Origin: Catenovulum sediminis
GTDB lineage: Bacteria > Pseudomonadota > Gammaproteobacteria > Enterobacterales > Alteromonadaceae
Direction: 5' to 3' (one strand)
Assembly (NCBI RefSeq): GCF_040270295.1
Contig: NZ_JBELOE010000255.1
Length of the DNA: 64,000 bases
Part shown: positions 45,033-53,004 of the stretch, in pieces
Layout: the number at the start of each line of letters is the position of its first letter
Numbering within the stretch: the stretch's first letter is position 1
The notes under the pieces: model-generated
The model's database searches: none
Seen by the model: the letters and a program-made list of their open reading frames with translations, nothing else
What the model was told of the DNA's origin: nothing
Position numbers and translations under genes: made by a program

Positions 45033-45099
45033 TTGGCGCACTTATAGTTTATTTTGGCGCATTTATGACGCGATTAAAAGTTTTTTGGCGCGATTATGA
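45033..45099 (-). promoter_or_regulatory. operator-like direct repeats upstream of fic
   Basis: GGCGC(A/G)NTTA boxes begin at 45035, 45056 and 45087, with a weaker GACGCGATTA at 45067. The wider copies read TTGGCGCACTTATAG, TTGGCGCATTTATGA and TTGGCGCGATTATGA. Start-to-start spacings are 21, 11 and 20 bp, all close to whole helical turns. They lie 16 to 80 bp ahead of the fic start codon, where a promoter is expected. The fic product has a winged helix, so self-regulation is a natural guess. Confidence 0.6.
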
Positions 45100-45114
45100 G
45101 TTTTAAGATGCGAA

Positions 45115-45315
45115 CTGTGTAGGTCGTCCTTTAGGGCGACAATGTTTGGTTCGATATTTGTGGTTTATGCTTTTGTCGGGCTAAAGCCACGACCTACATT
45201 TTAGTTTTAAGCTTCGAGCTGTGTAGGTCGTCCCTTTAGGGCGACAATGTGCATTTTTCGCGATTTGTCGGGCTAAAGTCCGACCTACATGTCGGGCTGA
45301 AGCCGCGACCTACAT
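45115..45315. repeat. REP/BIME block 14 upstream of the RAYT gene (5 hairpins)
   Basis: Two composite units: a class-1 forward hairpin, spacer, an inverted class-2 copy (GTCGGGCTAAAGCCACGAC), a linker TTTTAGTTTTAAGCTTCG, a second class-1 copy, and then an inverted hybrid stem (GTCGGGCTAAAGTCCGAC, class-2 5' arm with class-4 3' arm) and an inverted class-2 copy. The final CTACATGG gives a spurious early ATG for the RAYT frame. Confidence 0.95.
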
Positions 45316-45397
45316 GGCGATAATTTTACTTGCTGGTTTGCAATTTTTTATTTTGTGTCTATTATTTTTTTTATGTTTTTTGAATGGATTCAATCAT

Positions 45398-45844
45398 ATG
45401 TCATGGAATGATTTACGCAAGGGTCGCTTTTCTCAAGCTAATCGCGAGTATTTTGTCACTTTTGTTACCAAAAAACGCGCGCCGTTATTTTCTGATTTTT
45501 GTACTGCTCAAACCTTTTGCCAGCAGATTTCCGTCAATGAATCTAAGTTTAATTGTAAATGGCTTACTTGGGTTTTAATGCCCGATCATTTTCATGGGTT
45601 GGTGCAGTTAAATACGGCAAATCTTCCACCTATGGTTGGTCACTTAAAAGGATTGTCGGCGTATAGAGTTAATTTGTTACACCGGCAAAGTCGCCACGTA
45701 TGGCAACCTTCGTTTTACGAGCATGCGTTGCGTAAAGATGAAGACAGGAAAAACATTGCCAGATATATTGTTGCTAATCCCCTGCGACGTAATTTAGTCA
45801 CAAGCGTGCGTTGTTATCCCTTTTGGGATTCAGTTTATTTGTAG
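45398..45844 (+). CDS. REP-associated tyrosine transposase (RAYT, TnpA-REP family)
   Basis: RAYTs are IS200/IS605-like HUH nucleases that cut single-stranded REP hairpins next to a GTAG tetranucleotide. The 148 residues from MSWNDLRKGRFSQANREYFV show the full family pattern. The HUH motif is in MPDHFHGLVQL, and the catalytic tyrosine is in IARYIVANPLRRNLV. I start at MSWNDLRKGR, where relatives start. The longer frame from 45314 adds 28 hydrophobic residues whose first codons are REP sequence. Blocks of GTAG-headed hairpins surround the gene on both sides, which makes this the obvious candidate for the enzyme that spread them. Its 3' end is 9 bp from a convergent gene. Confidence 0.95.
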   Translation: MSWNDLRKGRFSQANREYFVTFVTKKRAPLFSDFCTAQTFCQQISVNESKFNCKWLTWVLMPDHFHGLVQLNTANLPPMVGHLKGLSAYRVNLLHRQSRHVWQPSFYEHALRKDEDRKNIARYIVANPLRRNLVTSVRCYPFWDSVYL

Positions 45845-45853
45845 TTTTGTGTT

Positions 45854-46150
45854 TCAGTGTATTTGTATTAAATCTTTTTCTATACAGGGTTTAAAACTTT
45901 CAGATAACCGGTGCCAATCTGTGATATCTACTCTAAAAGGTAGATCGGATTCCATAAACTCTTCTTTTAAATTTATCAGCAATTCCGGACTCACCTTTTT
46001 GTCGCACTTTAGTACTATATCTAAATCTGAATACTGTCTATTTTGGTTTTTCGTTCGCGAGCCAAATACATAAACCTGAACATTATCGGGCAATGATTGT
46101 TTAATAATTTGCTCAATGATTTGTTTTTCAGCCGCTGTGATGTTAATCAT
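45854..46150 (-). CDS. MNT-type minimal nucleotidyltransferase (HI0073-like)
   Basis: A 98-residue nucleotidyltransferase from the ATG at MINITAAEKQ, with GS-x10-D-x-D in FGSRTKNQNRQYSDLDIVL (G30, S31, D42, D44). The longer upstream frame is the overlapping HEPN gene read in another phase, so I discard it. It follows the frameshifted HEPN gene with an 8 bp overlap. In this two-gene layout (HEPN first, MNT second) it matches the HI0074/HI0073 family rather than MntA/HepT. A protective AMPylating role is inferred from the family. Confidence 0.88.
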   Translation of the reverse strand: MINITAAEKQIIEQIIKQSLPDNVQVYVFGSRTKNQNRQYSDLDIVLKCDKKVSPELLINLKEEFMESDLPFRVDITDWHRLSESFKPCIEKDLIQIH

Positions 46151-46473
46151 TTTTTTGCACCAATCGTTCATACAATTTGTTTGCATGTTGATAAAATTCA
46201 TGGGTAATTTCATACACTTCCGCTGCGGTTTTCTCTTCGTATGTGTGAGAAGTTTGATTGCGTTGAAAATGAAAAATTTTCAGCTAACCAACGGCGAGTT
46301 GATTTCCAGCTAAGTTCGTACGTAAATTCAAAATTTTGAATAACGCCTGCTCGAAGTGTTCTGAAAAGTGGTGTAGATATATTGGTTTTATGTTCTTCGG
46401 CATATTGATTTGTTACATCTATAGATTCTTTTAGTGAATCAAGAGCCGATTTAAGCGGTGTAAAGTCAAGCAT
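46143..46473 (-). pseudogene. HEPN nucleotidyltransferase-substrate-binding protein (HI0074-like), frameshifted
   Basis: The frame starts MLDFTPLKSALDSLKESID and matches the HI0074 family through FEFTYELSWKSTRRWLAENF. It then runs into unrelated sequence and stops at 46210. Shifting by one base at the A5/T5 run at 46272-46276 restores RNQTSHTYEEKTAAEVYEI and a natural end LYERLVQKND, overlapping the MNT start by 8 bp. The restored part contains the active R-x4-H-x-Y motif. Thus a single extra T in the coding strand splits the gene just before its catalytic site. A sequencing error or a programmed shift cannot be excluded. Confidence 0.82.
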
Positions 46474-46569
46474 TAAGAATTATCTTCTATGGGTTAGAGC
46501 TAGAGTTTAATTATAACTTAACCGTTGATTTTAACCAATTAACGTGTTGTTAGTTCTGCGACGGGCTAT

Positions 46570-46886
46570 ATGGTGTGTGGGTCGTCTTTAGGGCGACAAT
46601 TTGAGCTTCGAGCTTTAAGCCGCGAGCTACGAGCTGTGTAGGTCGTCCCTTTAGGGCGACAACGTTTATTTCGATATTTGTGTTGCTTGCTTTTGTCGGA
46701 CTAAAGTCCGACCTACATTATCTCGAAGCTCGCTGCTCGTAACTCGTCGCTAAAATGTCGGGCTGAAGCCGCGACCTACATTGTAGCTACAAGTTTTAAG
46801 TTTTAAGTTTTAAGTTTTAAGTTTTAAGTTTTAAGTTTTAAGTTTCAAGTTTCAAGTTTTAAGTTTTAAGTTTTAAGTTTTAAGAA
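46570..46886. repeat. REP/BIME block 15 with a 13-copy heptamer array
   Basis: Class-1 forward copies (the first a damaged GTCGTCTTTAGGGCGAC), heptamers, a spacer with TTCGATATTTGTGTTGC, and inverted class-4 and class-2 hairpins. The block ends at 46792-46884 with about 13 exact tandem copies of the heptamer AGTTTYA (AGTTTTA, with two AGTTTCA in the middle). It is the longest and purest heptamer array in the window and could change copy number by slippage. Confidence 0.94.
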
Positions 46887-46933
46887 ATTAGGTTCGAGTG
46901 AGGCTTGATACTCAGTTTATCTAAGCAGACTTT

Positions 46934-46951
46934 CGCAGCATGGATGCTGCG
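46934..46951. repeat. isolated perfect hairpin CGCAGCAT-GG-ATGCTGCG
   Basis: An 8 bp perfect stem with a GG loop, CGCAGCATGGATGCTGCG, followed by CTAAAGC. It lacks GTAG and is unlike the REP classes, so it belongs to another palindrome family or is a decayed element. The surrounding 46,890-47,050 is otherwise unique sequence with no visible gene. Confidence 0.6.
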
Positions 46952-47057
46952 CTAAAGCTATAGGGATATATTTACGCGTGTCTGCGTGATAAATGAATAT
47001 TAAGGTGAGCGGGATTTGAATTGTGGGTTTTAAGTTGTGGGCATTGATGTTTGTCGG

Positions 47058-47215
47058 GAGATTTGTCGGGCTAAAGCCGCGACCTACATTTAACTGTGAA
47101 ATTAAATGGTTGTTCTATTTTTTGTCACCCTAAAGGGACGACCTACATTGTACAGCCAATACGTGCTTAGATATTTTGTAAGATGCATTTTTGTCGGGCT
47201 GAAGCCGCGACCTAC
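47058..47215. repeat. REP block 16a downstream of the tRNA cluster (3 hairpins, one orientation)
   Basis: Inverted class-2, inverted class-1 (GTCACCCTAAAGGGACGAC) and inverted class-2 hairpins, all in the same direction. They are separated by the A/T-rich linkers TTTAACTGTGAAATTAAATGG and TTGTACAGCCAATACGTGC. These are the same linkers as in the block between the tRNA genes. The final CTACATTAAATGG runs into the tRNA-Phe 3' end. Confidence 0.92.
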
Positions 47216-47221
47216 ATTAAA

Positions 47222-47297
47222 TGGTGCCCAGAGGCGGAATCGAACCACCGACACGGGGATTTTCAATCCCCTGCTCTACCGACTGAGCTATCTGGGC
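47222..47297 (-). tRNA. tRNA-Phe (GAA), copy 1
   Basis: 76 nt including the encoded CCA. The acceptor stem is GCCCAGA/TCTGGGC, the D-arm starts TAGCTCAGTCGGTAGAGC, the anticodon loop is in GGATTGAAAATCC (anticodon GAA), and the T-arm reads GTGGTTCGATTCCGC. All stems pair. It is identical to the second copy at 47813-47888 and lies 20 bp downstream of tRNA-Thr on the same strand. Confidence 0.97.
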
Positions 47298-47317
47298 TAA
47301 CTTGAAGGAAAGTTAAA

Positions 47318-47393
<76 letters not shown>

Positions 47394-47424
47394 ACACTAA
47401 AACTTTCTTAAATTGCGGTAATTG

Positions 47425-47800
47425 TTTTTTTCGGGCTAAAGCCGTGATTTACAATTACGTATGCTTGCTAGTTAACTAGTTTGCATTTTGTCGCCCTAAA
47501 GGGACGACCTACATTGTACATTTAATATGTGCTTACATATCTTGTGTAACATGCATTTTTGTCGGGCTAAAGCCGCGACCTACATTTAACTGTGAAGTTA
47601 AATGGTTATTCCATTTTTGTCGCCCTAAAGGGACGACCTACATTGTACATTTAATATGTGTTTACATATCTTATGTAAGATGCATTTGTCGGGCTAAAGC
47701 CGCGACCTACATTTAACTGTGAAGCTAAATGGTTATTCCTTGTTTTGTCGCCCTAAAGGGACGACCTACACAGCTCGAAGCTCGTAACTCGAAGCTTGTA
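47425..47800. repeat. REP block 16b inside the tRNA cluster: about 130 bp tandem units
   Basis: Between the upstream tRNA-Phe and tRNA-Thr lie two and a half tandem units of about 130 bp. Each has an inverted class-1 hairpin, the linker TTGTACATTTAATATGTG plus CTTACATATCTTRTGTAA, an inverted class-2 hairpin, and the linker TTTAACTGTGAAGTTAAATGG. Both hairpins point the same way, unlike the head-to-head units elsewhere. The linkers contain their own short dyads (TTTAACTGTGAAGTTAAA). Complementary heptamers (CTCGAAG, CTCGTAA) close the block. Confidence 0.93.
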
Positions 47801-47812
47801 TCCTACATTAAA

Positions 47813-47888
47813 TGGTGCCCAGAGGCGGAATCGAACCACCGACACGGGGATTTTCAATCCCCTGCTCTACCGACTGAGCTATCTGGGC
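47813..47888 (-). tRNA. tRNA-Phe (GAA), copy 2
   Basis: Identical over all 76 nt to copy 1, and the downstream flank (CTACATTAAATGG on the plus strand) is shared too, so the duplication includes the repeat junction. It is the promoter-proximal tRNA of the cluster: a strong promoter lies about 45 bp upstream. About 420 bp of REP sequence separates it from tRNA-Thr. Confidence 0.97.
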
Positions 47889-47932
47889 TTTGCACTTAAT
47901 GCGTTGCAGCTATCCATCTGCTGCGGGCGTGT

Positions 47933-47961
47933 ATTAAACGGATTTTGAGGTGTTAAGTCAA
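47933..47961 (-). promoter_or_regulatory. sigma-70 promoter of the tRNA-Phe/Thr/Phe cluster
   Basis: On the minus strand TTGACT, a 17 bp spacer and TTTAAT each match five of six consensus bases. The GC-rich segment ACACGCCCGC follows the -10, as in stringently controlled stable-RNA promoters. The predicted start is about 38 nt before the first tRNA. It is the best promoter I see in the window. Confidence 0.8.
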
Positions 47962-48027
47962 CTAATTTATAAGAAAAATCTGTTTAATTATCGATTATTT
48001 TACTGTTTGATTATTCTCTGTTCAATT

Positions 48028-50244
48028 TCACCACCTATAGCCTAAATTTACACCATAGTGTCTTGGTAATCCGGGTGTGCCGATTACCGCAAGTTGGCCG
48101 GTTGATGTCGGTGAGGCAAAGTTGTGAATGTAATATTGTTCATCAAACAGGTTATCTATCCAAATTTCGGCATACCATTTTTCATTTACGCTTTGGTATT
48201 TAAGCTTTGCATTCGCCAAATGATATGCAGGTATAGCAGAGGCTTCTAGGTTTTCCGGTTCTTGGTAGGTTTTACCCTTGTAGCGGTATTCGATATGTGT
48301 GCTCAACTGGCCGGCTTCAGCTAAATTACGATACCAGCTTAGTTGAATCGCATAGCTGTTTTTGGGTGCGTTTCTTAATCTGTTACCTGCAAGTGAATTA
48401 CCGTCATTTTGATACTGTTCATATTTTGCATCCAAATAAGCAAAATAGCCGCTCAGTTCTAGTTGTTGATTTTTTTGCTGAAGTGCTGCCGGTTTAAATA
48501 CCCAGTCTAACTCTAGCCCTTTGCTTTGCGCTTGCGCTGCATTAACGATAATAATAGGCGCTATGGTCGCTTGCGAGTCTTGTTGACGTAATACTTGCAA
48601 GTTTTCGTAATCGGTTAAAAACGCAGTGGCGTTTATTCTCAGTTGGTTGTTAAACCAGTCTGATCGGATACCGATTTCATAATTATCTGCTATTTCTGGA
48701 AAGAAAGGTTTTTCAGCTGCCGCTTTGGTCGGTGATGTGCCTTGAAAACCACCACTTTTAAAGCCTTGCGCGTAACGCACGTAGCTATACAAATTATCTT
48801 GCCACTGGCTTTCTAACATGCTTTCCCATGAATGGTTATTAAACCCTTTTTCGGCGCTTGCTTGATAGGGTTCAAATACAATCAAACCATCTGCTTGTGG
48901 CGCATTTTGCGTCGCTTGTTTATTTTCATAGCTGATACGCAATCCGGCTGTCCACCTGTGAGTATCGTTTAACTGATAGTTTATTTGTCCGTATGCGGCG
49001 TAACTGTTTGTTTCTACTGCTTGTTCTGCTTGTGAGATCAGTTGCACACGGGTCCCCGGCGGTACCGGTTGTTGCGGCGTTGAAAGAATTAAATAGCCCA
49101 TGTCGGATATAAAGCTTTCATTTCGTTTGGTGTCCGCATTTAAATAATACAAGCCGGATAACCAGTTGAGTTTGCCTTGTAAAAGCGGCTTACCGGATAA
49201 TCTAAATTCTTGACTGAATTGTCTGGCTTGCTCGTTTATTTGGTTATATACATCTAAAAGTTCAGTATATTGAATGTCAGTTGACGATATTTGATCTTGC
49301 ACATCGGCATCTACATCACGATACGCGGTAATGGATGTGAGTTCTGCCCAGTTGAACTGCGTGTCATAGGTTAAACTTAAAGATTGTAGCGTTCGTTTTT
49401 GCCAGCCGGGAGATGAGGAAAAATTGCGGTAAAAGTCGTCGGCTTTTTCACCTTGCGATAATTTTATCAGTTGCCCGATTGAACCCCCTAAAGGCCGATG
49501 CCCAATGCTGTTTTGTGCTTCGTCGTAATAATCAAATGCAAGATTTAATTGGTGCTCAGCTGTTTGATAGGCAAGTTGTAAATTGGCCGCTTGGTTGTCG
49601 ACATCTGAAAACTGGACAGAGTCTTCTGCCCCCTTCACATATCCATCTCGTTTATGAATACTTACGGTTGCGCGACTTGCCAAGTTTTGATTTAGAGCAG
49701 TGTTTAACAGTGCATTGAGTTGGCGATGTTGTAAATTGCCAATCCCTGCACTAATTTTCGCTTCTTCATCTTGGGTGGGTTTATTGCGTATAAAATGAAT
49801 TACGCCGCCTACGCCGTTTTTACCGTAAAGCGTACCTTGCGGCCCCCGTAATACTTCAATGCGCTGCATATCAAATGCATTAAATTGAATGCCCGCCGCT
49901 CGATTGATATATATATCGTCGATAAATATGGCAACTGAGCTATCACCGCCTGCGCTGTCGTCGTTAGAGCCGATGCCGCGGATAAATATTTGTGGTTGCA
50001 CGCCATTTAAGGTGCCCATCGATAATCCGGGGATACGGGTTTCAATATCAGATAAGTCTTCTACCTGAAACTGATGTAGTTTTTCTGCATTGAGCGCCGA
50101 CACGGCCAGTGGCGTGGTTTGTATATTTTGTAGTTTACGCTGCGCGGTAACTTGTATTGTTTCAATTTCTTGTGCTTGCGTGGTGGTCACGTAACCGCTT
50201 AACAAAAAACCGACTGCAACAACACCCAAGTACTCTGCTTTCAT
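48028..50244 (-). CDS. TonB-dependent outer-membrane receptor
   Basis: 738 residues with a signal peptide (about 1-24, ending TTTQA), a TonB-box-like segment ETIQVTAQR, an N-terminal plug domain (LSDIETRIPGLSMG, FIRGIGSNDD, RIEVLRGPQGTLYGKNGVGG) and a 22-strand-type barrel ending in GVNLGYRW with a terminal aromatic residue. It imports an unknown ligand across the outer membrane using TonB energy. The plug style resembles the receptors of marine bacteria that take up siderophores, vitamins or oligosaccharides. No transport or regulatory partner is adjacent. GGAAG precedes the ATG. It is downstream of lipA, separated by 160 bp with a hairpin. Confidence 0.95.
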   Translation of the reverse strand: MKAEYLGVVAVGFLLSGYVTTTQAQEIETIQVTAQRKLQNIQTTPLAVSALNAEKLHQFQVEDLSDIETRIPGLSMGTLNGVQPQIFIRGIGSNDDSAGGDSSVAIFIDDIYINRAAGIQFNAFDMQRIEVLRGPQGTLYGKNGVGGVIHFIRNKPTQDEEAKISAGIGNLQHRQLNALLNTALNQNLASRATVSIHKRDGYVKGAEDSVQFSDVDNQAANLQLAYQTAEHQLNLAFDYYDEAQNSIGHRPLGGSIGQLIKLSQGEKADDFYRNFSSSPGWQKRTLQSLSLTYDTQFNWAELTSITAYRDVDADVQDQISSTDIQYTELLDVYNQINEQARQFSQEFRLSGKPLLQGKLNWLSGLYYLNADTKRNESFISDMGYLILSTPQQPVPPGTRVQLISQAEQAVETNSYAAYGQINYQLNDTHRWTAGLRISYENKQATQNAPQADGLIVFEPYQASAEKGFNNHSWESMLESQWQDNLYSYVRYAQGFKSGGFQGTSPTKAAAEKPFFPEIADNYEIGIRSDWFNNQLRINATAFLTDYENLQVLRQQDSQATIAPIIIVNAAQAQSKGLELDWVFKPAALQQKNQQLELSGYFAYLDAKYEQYQNDGNSLAGNRLRNAPKNSYAIQLSWYRNLAEAGQLSTHIEYRYKGKTYQEPENLEASAIPAYHLANAKLKYQSVNEKWYAEIWIDNLFDEQYYIHNFASPTSTGQLAVIGTPGLPRHYGVNLGYRW

Positions 50245-50314
50245 TATTTCTTCCGGTGAGTTTCTTGATTGAGTAATAACAGTTTAATAGAGGAAATGGA
50301 TTTTGCGAATTAAA

Positions 50315-50351
50315 TCAGTGCTGAAGTGCGCTTTTGGCACTAGAGCGCTGA
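50315..50351. terminator. long imperfect hairpin between lipA and the TonB receptor gene
   Basis: TCAG-n-GCT-nn-AGTGC, a 7 nt loop, and GCACT-nn-AGC-n-CTGA pair almost completely over 15 positions per arm. On the minus strand TTTAATT follows. It may end lipA-operon transcription before the receptor gene, but the T-run is broken, so it may also be a processed or regulatory stem. Confidence 0.5.
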
Positions 50352-50404
50352 TTTTAATGTTGAAAGGCGGTTCTATTGCTGGCTATTTGCTGGCTATTTG
50401 CGAG

Positions 50405-51370
50405 CTATTTAACTTCTTCACCCGCAGCTTGACGATCAGCGTGGTAGCTGGAACGTACCATAGGTCCGCAGGCGGCATGCGTAAAACCTAAGTCTTGTGC
50501 AATCGCATCTAGTTCGTCAAATTCTTTTGGATGAACATAACGTTTAACGGGTAAATGGTGTTTTGATGGCTGTAAATACTGACCTAACGTCAACATGTCG
50601 ACATTATGTTCACGCAGATCTTTGAGCACTTCTACAATTTCTTCGTTCGTTTCGCCCATGCCCATCATTAAACCTGATTTGGTTGCCACGTTTGGGTTGT
50701 CTTCTTTAAAGCGGCGCAATAATTCTAACGACCATTTGTAATCAGCACCCGGACGCGCCATTTTGTATAATCGTGGCGCGGTTTCTAAGTTGTGGTTAAA
50801 GACATCAGGCGGGCTGGTGTTTAGTATTTTTAATGCGACTTCCATGCGGCCACGAAAATCAGGTACTAGCACTTCTATTTTGATTTCTGGGCTGTATTTG
50901 CGGATAGCATCAATACAGTCAACAAAGTGTTGCGCGCCACCGTCGCGTAAATCATCACGATCTACTGAGGTGATCACGACATATTTCAGGCCCATTTCGG
51001 CGATGGTTTTACCGAGTTTTTCGGGTTCTTCCGCATCGGGTGCAAGTGGTCGGCCGTGCGCTACATCACAAAACGGGCAGCGTCTTGTGCAGATGTCACC
51101 CAAGATCATAAATGTGGCCGTACCATGGTTAAAACATTCTGCCAAATTCGGGCATGAGGCTTCTTCACAAACTGAGTGAAGGTTGTTTTTTCGCATGGTT
51201 TTTTTGATGTGTTCGATTTTTTCTGAGCTGGGTGGCAATTTAATTTTAATCCACTCTGGCTTGCGCAGCATTTCAGATTTTTCTGTCGGTAATACTTTGA
51301 CTGGGATTAAGCGCATTTTGTCTTCGTCGCGCATTTTGACACCGGCTACTGGGCGTGCTGGTTTATTCAT
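50405..51370 (-). CDS. lipA: lipoyl synthase
   Basis: LipA is a radical-SAM enzyme that inserts two sulfurs into octanoyl groups on lipoyl domains. The auxiliary cluster cysteines are C68, C73 and C79 (CEEASCPNLAEC) and the SAM-cluster cysteines are C94, C98 and C101 (CTRRCPFC), the same numbering as I recall for E. coli. The C-terminal RSSYHAD segment carries the conserved serine ligand. Length 321 is standard. The ATG overlaps the lipB stop by 8 bp, so it is coupled to the octanoyl transferase. Confidence 0.98.
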   Translation of the reverse strand: MNKPARPVAGVKMRDEDKMRLIPVKVLPTEKSEMLRKPEWIKIKLPPSSEKIEHIKKTMRKNNLHSVCEEASCPNLAECFNHGTATFMILGDICTRRCPFCDVAHGRPLAPDAEEPEKLGKTIAEMGLKYVVITSVDRDDLRDGGAQHFVDCIDAIRKYSPEIKIEVLVPDFRGRMEVALKILNTSPPDVFNHNLETAPRLYKMARPGADYKWSLELLRRFKEDNPNVATKSGLMMGMGETNEEIVEVLKDLREHNVDMLTLGQYLQPSKHHLPVKRYVHPKEFDELDAIAQDLGFTHAACGPMVRSSYHADRQAAGEEVK

Positions 51371-52010
51371 TGTCGAACCCTATTTTTTCTTCAATTTGCT
51401 GGTAACCTAATTGTGTTATCAGCTCACAACCTAACAATTTACTGGCTTGTGCCACGTTGTCTGGCCCACCAAGTTGGCTACTTTGAGTCATTTTGAGCCC
51501 TTGGTAACCACATGGATTTATTCGCTGAAATGGCGCTAAATCCATATTTATATTCAGTGCTAATCCGTGAAATGAACAACCACGGCGGATTCTTAATCCG
51601 AGTGACGCTATTTTTTCTTCGTTGACATACACGCCAGGTGCGTCTTTTTTCGGGTATGCGTCGATATCAAATTGTTTTAATACGTTGGCGATGCTGTTTT
51701 CTAGTATGGTGACCAGTTGACGCACGCCCATATTTTTCCGTCGAATGTCTATTAAGGTGTATCCTACCAATTGCCCTGGGCCATGGTAAGTGACCTGACC
51801 ACCTCTGTCAGCTTTCACAACCGGTATTTCCCCTGGCATTAGCAGGTGTTCGGCTTTGCCGGCCTGCCCTTGGGTAAATACTGGGTTATGCTCGACCCAC
51901 CAGATTTCATCGAGATCTTCTGGTGTGCGGGTTTGTGTATAGTCCTGCATTTTTTGCCAGATTGGCAGGTAATCGCGCAAGCCCAGTTGACGGATAATCA
52001 GTTTGTCCAA
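51363..52010 (-). CDS. lipB: octanoyl-[ACP]:protein N-octanoyltransferase
   Basis: LipB moves octanoate from acyl carrier protein to lipoyl domains. The 215 residues contain RGGQVTYHGPGQ (69-80), the catalytic lysine K133 (NEEKIASLGLR) and cysteine C167 (RINPCGY). The start codon is TTG (DKLIIRQLGL follows, aligning with the usual N-terminus); no ATG lies near. The gene begins one base after the ybeD stop. Confidence 0.97.
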   Translation of the reverse strand: MDKLIIRQLGLRDYLPIWQKMQDYTQTRTPEDLDEIWWVEHNPVFTQGQAGKAEHLLMPGEIPVVKADRGGQVTYHGPGQLVGYTLIDIRRKNMGVRQLVTILENSIANVLKQFDIDAYPKKDAPGVYVNEEKIASLGLRIRRGCSFHGLALNINMDLAPFQRINPCGYQGLKMTQSSQLGGPDNVAQASKLLGCELITQLGYQQIEEKIGFDNE

Positions 52011-52011
52011 C

Positions 52012-52275
52012 TTACATCACCATTCGTACGGTATCAATTTTTGCCAGTTCTTGATAAAGCGTTTCAAGCTGTGCTTTACTGGTTGCCGTGATGGATATGG
52101 TGACTGATTGAAAGTTACCTTTGCCACTGGGTTTGCTTGTTGGGCGATAGTCACCCGGCGCATGTTTTTGTACCACTGCGACTACTTTTTCAATTAATTT
52201 GTCATCTGCTTGCCCCAGTACTTTGAATGGGAACTGGCAGGGAAATTCTAAATATTCGTCAAATTTTGTTTTCAT
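52012..52275 (-). CDS. ybeD: YbeD family protein (DUF493)
   Basis: An 87-residue protein, the same length as E. coli YbeD, starting MKTKFDEYLEFPCQFPFKVLG. It contains SGKGNFQSVTISITATS and ends with YQELAKIDTVRMVM, an ACT-like small alpha/beta fold. The function is unknown; it is nearly always found between dacA and lipB. Here about 640 bp of repeats have come between it and dacA. Confidence 0.94.
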   Translation of the reverse strand: MKTKFDEYLEFPCQFPFKVLGQADDKLIEKVVAVVQKHAPGDYRPTSKPSGKGNFQSVTISITATSKAQLETLYQELAKIDTVRMVM

Positions 52276-52309
52276 TTAATTCAATTCTAATTGTACTCGA
52301 AGCTGTAAA

Positions 52310-52950
52310 TTTGTACCTGCATTGTCGGACTAAAGTCCGACCTACAGTGTAGGTCGTCCCTTTAGGGCGACATTTTTAATTCGACAATCGCGCATATTGC
52401 GAGATTTGTCGGCGTAAACACCGACCTACATGTCGACGTTTTTTATTCGATATATGTGCATCCTGCGTTGTCGGGCTGAAGTCCGACCTACATTTCTTGT
52501 AGCTTTCAACTTGTAGCTCGTCGCTCGTCGCTACATTGTCGGGCTGAAGCCGCGACCTACATTGGCTCGATGCTCGCTGCTCGTAGCTCGCAGCTAATAT
52601 GTAGGTCGTCCCTTTAGGGCGACAATTTTTATTCGATATATGTGCGTCCTGCTTTGTCGGGCTGAAGCCGCGACCTACATTTCTTGTAACTTGCAACTCG
52701 AAGCTCGCCGCTCGTCGCTACATTGTCGGGCTGAAGCCGCGACCTACATTGGCTCGACGCTCGCTGCTCGTCGCTAATATGTAGGTCGTCCCTTTAGGGC
52801 GACGTTTTTTATTCGATATTTGTGCATCCTGCTTTGTCGGACTAAAGTCCGACCTACATTGTCGGGCTGAAGCCGCGACCTACATTAGCTCGAAGCTCGA
52901 AGCTCGTCGCTCGCTGCTACATGTCGGGCTAAAGCCGCGACCTACACTAT
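52310..52950. repeat. REP/BIME block 17 between dacA and ybeD (about 12 hairpins)
   Basis: Four or five composite units with class-1 forward hairpins, spacers containing TTCGATATATGTGCRTCCTG, and inverted copies of class 2, 3 and 4. Linkers are TTCTTGTARCTTSMAAC and complementary heptamers (GCTCGTC, GCTCGAA, GCTCGCT). The block splits the otherwise continuous dacA-ybeD-lipB-lipA gene group. No gene is visible in it; the 52376-52696 frame is repeat translation. Confidence 0.95.
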
Positions 52951-53004
52951 CTACTTTTTATAAAAATTGCACATCATGATTTGAAATAGGTAATATAAAC
53001 CAAG

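Noticed and set aside
45314..45397. Longer RAYT start giving a 28-residue hydrophobic leader
   Set aside because: The first codons are REP sequence (CTACATGGCG) and family members start at the MSWNDLRKGR position.
46143..46290. Programmed frameshift in the HEPN gene
   Set aside because: The T5 run is short and lacks a slippery heptamer or a following stem. A disrupting one-base change is simpler, though I cannot exclude slippage.
47106..47300. Plus-strand frame of 64 codons over the tRNA-Phe gene
   Set aside because: It is an antisense reading of the tRNA and adjoining repeats.
52376..52696. Minus-strand frame of 106 codons between ybeD and dacA
   Set aside because: Repeat translation with no unique sequence.
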